Below are positions 32,349 to 34,674 of a stretch of DNA of 34,674 bases, piece after piece. The translations under genes were made by a program, and so were the position numbers. The notes under the pieces are model-generated. The model was not told the DNA's origin. It made no database searches and worked only from the letters and a program-made list of their open reading frames with translations. Source of the stretch: JAFGOM01 sp964428385. GTDB lineage: Archaea > Halobacteriota > Methanomicrobia > Methanomicrobiales > Methanospirillaceae. The DNA lies in contig CAYRYR010000018.1 of the NCBI GenBank assembly GCA_964428385.1, forward strand, positions 1 through 34,674, given 5' to 3'. How positions within the stretch are numbered: position 1 is the first letter of the stretch; each line of letters begins with the position of its first letter.

Positions 32349-33959
32349 TCATATCGGAAACCCGATGCCAGAAAGATTCTTTCGAATCTCTTCATCCAAC
32401 CGCTCACTCTCTGCCATCTGGAGAGAGAGTTGCTTTGTCAATCGGGTCATCTTTTCAGAGAATGGTTCTCCGTCATCCAAGGCATCTTCAGCCCCGACAT
32501 ATCTCCCAGGCGTGAGCACATAGCCATGTTTCCGAATCTCATCTATTGGAGCACTTTTACAAAACCCGGGAATATCCTCATACGTTCCTGCACCGGCATC
32601 TCCCCGCCAGGCATGATAGGTTCCCGCAATACGTTCAATCTCCTCTTCGGTTAGCTCCCGGTGAGTCCGATCCACAAGATTTCCTAACTTCCTGGCATCA
32701 ATAAAAAGAGTCTCTTTTCTCCGGTCCCTGAACTTTCCATTCGAACGGTCACGGGCAAGAAACCAGAGGCAGGCGGGAATCGCTGTTGAGAAGAAGAGTT
32801 GTCCGGGGAGAGCGACCATACAATCAACCAGATCAGCCTCAAGAATATTTTTCCGAATTTCTCCTTCTCCAGACTGGTTCGAGGACATAGATCCGTTTGC
32901 AAGAACAAATCCTGCTATTCCCGCTGGAGCAAGATGATGAATAAAATGTTGGATCCAGGCATAATTTGCATTTCCAGATGGGGGAATGCCATACCTCCAC
33001 CTGACATCTTCACGAAGGTTCTCCCCACCCCAGTCTTTCATATTGAAGGGTGGGTTTGCAAGGATGAAATCTGCTTTCAGATGAGTATGCAGATCCCGCT
33101 TGAAACTGTCTGCATGTTCAGTTCCAAGATCATGGTCAATACCCCGGATAGCAAGATTCATCTTTGCCAGTTTCCAGGTAGTCAGATTCGACTCCTGCCC
33201 ATAGATGGAGATATCCCCAATCCTCCCTCCATGAGCTTCGGTGAACTTCTCACTCTGTACAAACATCCCACCAGACCCGCAACAGGGATCAAATATCCGG
33301 CCTTTATACGGGGCTAACATGGCTACGAGAACCCTGACAACACTTTGAGGAGTATAAAACTGGCCTCCGTTCTTCCCCTCAGCACTCGCAAACATGGAGA
33401 GGAAATACTCGTATACTCTCCCCAGAATGTCCTTTGACCGGTTCTCTGCATCACCAAGGCCTATGGTTCCGATGAGATCGATTAGTTCACCGAGCCGCTC
33501 TTTATCAAGATTTGGTCTGGCATAATTTTTCTCTACTGAAAAAGGAATATGATTCTTATCATCGATATTTGCCTTTTCAAGTGCAGTGAGGGCATCATCG
33601 ATAATAACGCCAATCTTTGGATCTTTTGCTTTGCCCTGGAGATATGACCAACGTGATTCTTTCGGTACCCAGAATATATTTTCTGAACGATATTCATCCG
33701 GATCTTCGAGAGCACCATACCTGATTTCTGGTTCGGCAATGTACCATGTACTGGTTGGATCAGAAAGTTCATCCTTCAAACTGATATGCCGCTCATCAAA
33801 GGCATCAGAGAGGTATTTAAGAAAAATAAGTCCGAGAACTACATGCTTGTACTCGGCCGCATCCATATTGTTCCGGAGTTTATCGGCTGCAGCCCAGAGG
33901 GTTGCTTCAAAACCGAGGTTTGCTGCTGTTGATTGAGGAGATTTTTTTGGACGGGCCAT
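32349..33959 (-). CDS. hsdM: Type I restriction enzyme methylase subunit (N6-adenine)
   Basis: This 536-residue DNA methyltransferase forms the M2S core of the type I enzyme. The N-terminal helical HsdM_N domain (about 14-140, LWAAADKLRNNMDAAEYKHVVLGLIFLKYLSDAF) is followed by the N6_Mtase domain, with QFYTP at 200-204, SAM-binding DPCCGSGG at 224-231 and catalytic NPPF at 302-305. All key motifs are intact. ATG 33959 has no ribosome-binding motif but a CATATATC TATA-like element 33-40 nt upstream, consistent with a short-leader transcript that starts the operon. It is first of seven consecutive minus-strand frames down to hsdR. Confidence 0.95.
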   Translation of the reverse strand: MARPKKSPQSTAANLGFEATLWAAADKLRNNMDAAEYKHVVLGLIFLKYLSDAFDERHISLKDELSDPTSTWYIAEPEIRYGALEDPDEYRSENIFWVPKESRWSYLQGKAKDPKIGVIIDDALTALEKANIDDKNHIPFSVEKNYARPNLDKERLGELIDLIGTIGLGDAENRSKDILGRVYEYFLSMFASAEGKNGGQFYTPQSVVRVLVAMLAPYKGRIFDPCCGSGGMFVQSEKFTEAHGGRIGDISIYGQESNLTTWKLAKMNLAIRGIDHDLGTEHADSFKRDLHTHLKADFILANPPFNMKDWGGENLREDVRWRYGIPPSGNANYAWIQHFIHHLAPAGIAGFVLANGSMSSNQSGEGEIRKNILEADLVDCMVALPGQLFFSTAIPACLWFLARDRSNGKFRDRRKETLFIDARKLGNLVDRTHRELTEEEIERIAGTYHAWRGDAGAGTYEDIPGFCKSAPIDEIRKHGYVLTPGRYVGAEDALDDGEPFSEKMTRLTKQLSLQMAESERLDEEIRKNLSGIGFPI

Positions 33960-33991
33960 GGTGTAATGAATGATGATTTAATTTTATGATC

Positions 33992-33999
33992 GATATATG
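33992..33999 (-). promoter_or_regulatory. TATA-like element upstream of hsdM
   Basis: CATATATC on the minus strand, with its centre about 36 nt before the hsdM ATG. This would place transcription initiation near 33970 and leave a leader of only about 10 nt, in keeping with the lack of a ribosome-binding sequence at hsdM. Confidence 0.28.
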
Positions 34000-34619
34000 T
34001 TTTCTAATGGTGGTGCAGTCCAATCTGATACGATGGCATCCTGAATCTTCTGGATGAACCAGGAGAAGTGGGAGGTTCTATTGTTTAGGTACTTCTCATG
34101 GAAAAGGACTCATTCTCTTTTCTCCCTCTTATATCCCGTCTTCAAGGGATACAGCCAGTATCCAGTTCAAATTCATTGATGATGTGAAAACCCTGCCAAT
34201 ACCTGGTAATATATCGGTTGAGTAAGCCACCTCTAAGGAGATCGTAAATTAAGAATTCGTGGTCTCACATCTCCACCATTCTCTTTATTGGGTATTGAGT
34301 ATACGAAACATCCCATGTCCGGGGAGAACCACTTCGCTATCTATTCCATTCCCATTATCTGCCACTACGAAAGATTCTGATATTGACATTCGTATATATC
34401 CCTACAGAATTTCTGGAATTTACTGTTGTAGACACTAAATTTTGATGAACTGGTTCTGTATGGACATGAAGCCAGATGAAATATAAACCTGAAATCTACC
34501 GGTTTTTGTATCCTCTCTCAAAGGTAGGGTGATATGTACCCTGTCAAAAGTCACATTCATGGATACCGTATATTCTGCTCCACCAGTATGTGAGAACAAA
34601 CACCTCCTTCCTCTCGGGA

Positions 34620-34637
34620 AAAAAACCGGTATCAGAT
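34620..34637 (+). repeat. 18-bp direct repeat flanking the restriction operon, copy 2
   Basis: Identical to 23447-23464 and in the same orientation, 11.2 kb away. Similarity does not extend appreciably beyond the 18 bp on either side. Confidence 0.45.
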
Positions 34638-34674
34638 ACCAGGATATCATCCGAAATATTCAAACCTCACCTGG

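Larger units (their letters stand above)
33960..34674 (-). other. Broken coding fragments upstream of hsdM
   Basis: No intact gene was found. On the minus strand, short stop-bounded stretches have a protein-like composition: 33984-34109 (about 41 codons, including FHEKYLNNRTSHFSWFIQKI and SDWTAPPLENIYRS), 34142-34264 (about 40 codons, including EFLIYDLLRGGLLNRY and WQGFHIINEFELDTG), and 34435-34650 (71 codons, EYTVSMNVTFDRVHITLPL). I recognise no family. The three frames differ and are separated by stops, as in a decayed gene or genes. Confidence 0.35.

Overview
The window looks like a chromosomal segment of a methanogenic euryarchaeon, most likely Methanomicrobiales and possibly Methanospirillum-like. 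This is inferred from an FmdE-family protein, archaeal-type secreted binding proteins and lipoprotein signals, a DUF4213/DUF364 protein, a legumain-like peptidase and TATA-like rather than -10/-35 upstream regions. No rRNA, tRNA, CRISPR array or intact insertion sequence was seen.

Region 1 (720-11629, all minus strand) is a transport and cofactor/metal locus. In transcription order: a secreted siderophore/cobalamin-type binding protein with no permease or ATPase of its own; a class I methyltransferase; a radical SAM protein whose C-terminus carries a piece homologous to that binding protein; a DUF4213/DUF364 (putative metal-chelation) protein; an HD-domain hydrolase; and a complete peptide/nickel-type ABC importer (lipoprotein SBP, two permeases, two ATPases). 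I infer uptake and intracellular processing of a metal or metal-chelate. The substrate cannot be read from sequence.

Region 2 (12143-23359) is accessory. It holds a methyltransferase; a new 47-residue zinc-ribbon ORF (13000-13143) that is a duplicated FmdE tail; two extracytoplasmic LivJ-type binding proteins in divergent orientation, one fused to a legumain/C13 caspase-fold peptidase domain; a small secreted protein with a decayed tandem copy; a large DUF2225-like/beta-helix fusion without a signal peptide; and an FmdE-family protein. About 470 bp covering the methyltransferase 3' end and the convergent FmdE 3' end occurs twice (about 12653-13118 and 22459-22918). Each copy is truncated at the opposite end.

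Region 3 (23670-33959, all minus) is a compound defence operon: hsdM, a DUF1016 N-terminal-only protein, hsdS, an apparent 29-residue ORF, a GmrSD-type (DUF262/DUF1524) type IV nuclease, an AlbA_2/Schlafen-type ATPase-like regulator carrying an 11-bp tandem repeat, and hsdR. An identical 18-bp direct repeat lies outside each end (23447-23464 and 34620-34637). The sequence beyond hsdM contains only broken coding fragments.

The most unusual items are the SBP-legumain fusion, the radical SAM/SBP-lobe fusion with its orphan SBP partner, the reciprocal duplication that yields a stand-alone zinc ribbon, and the layered restriction operon with its micro-ORFs.
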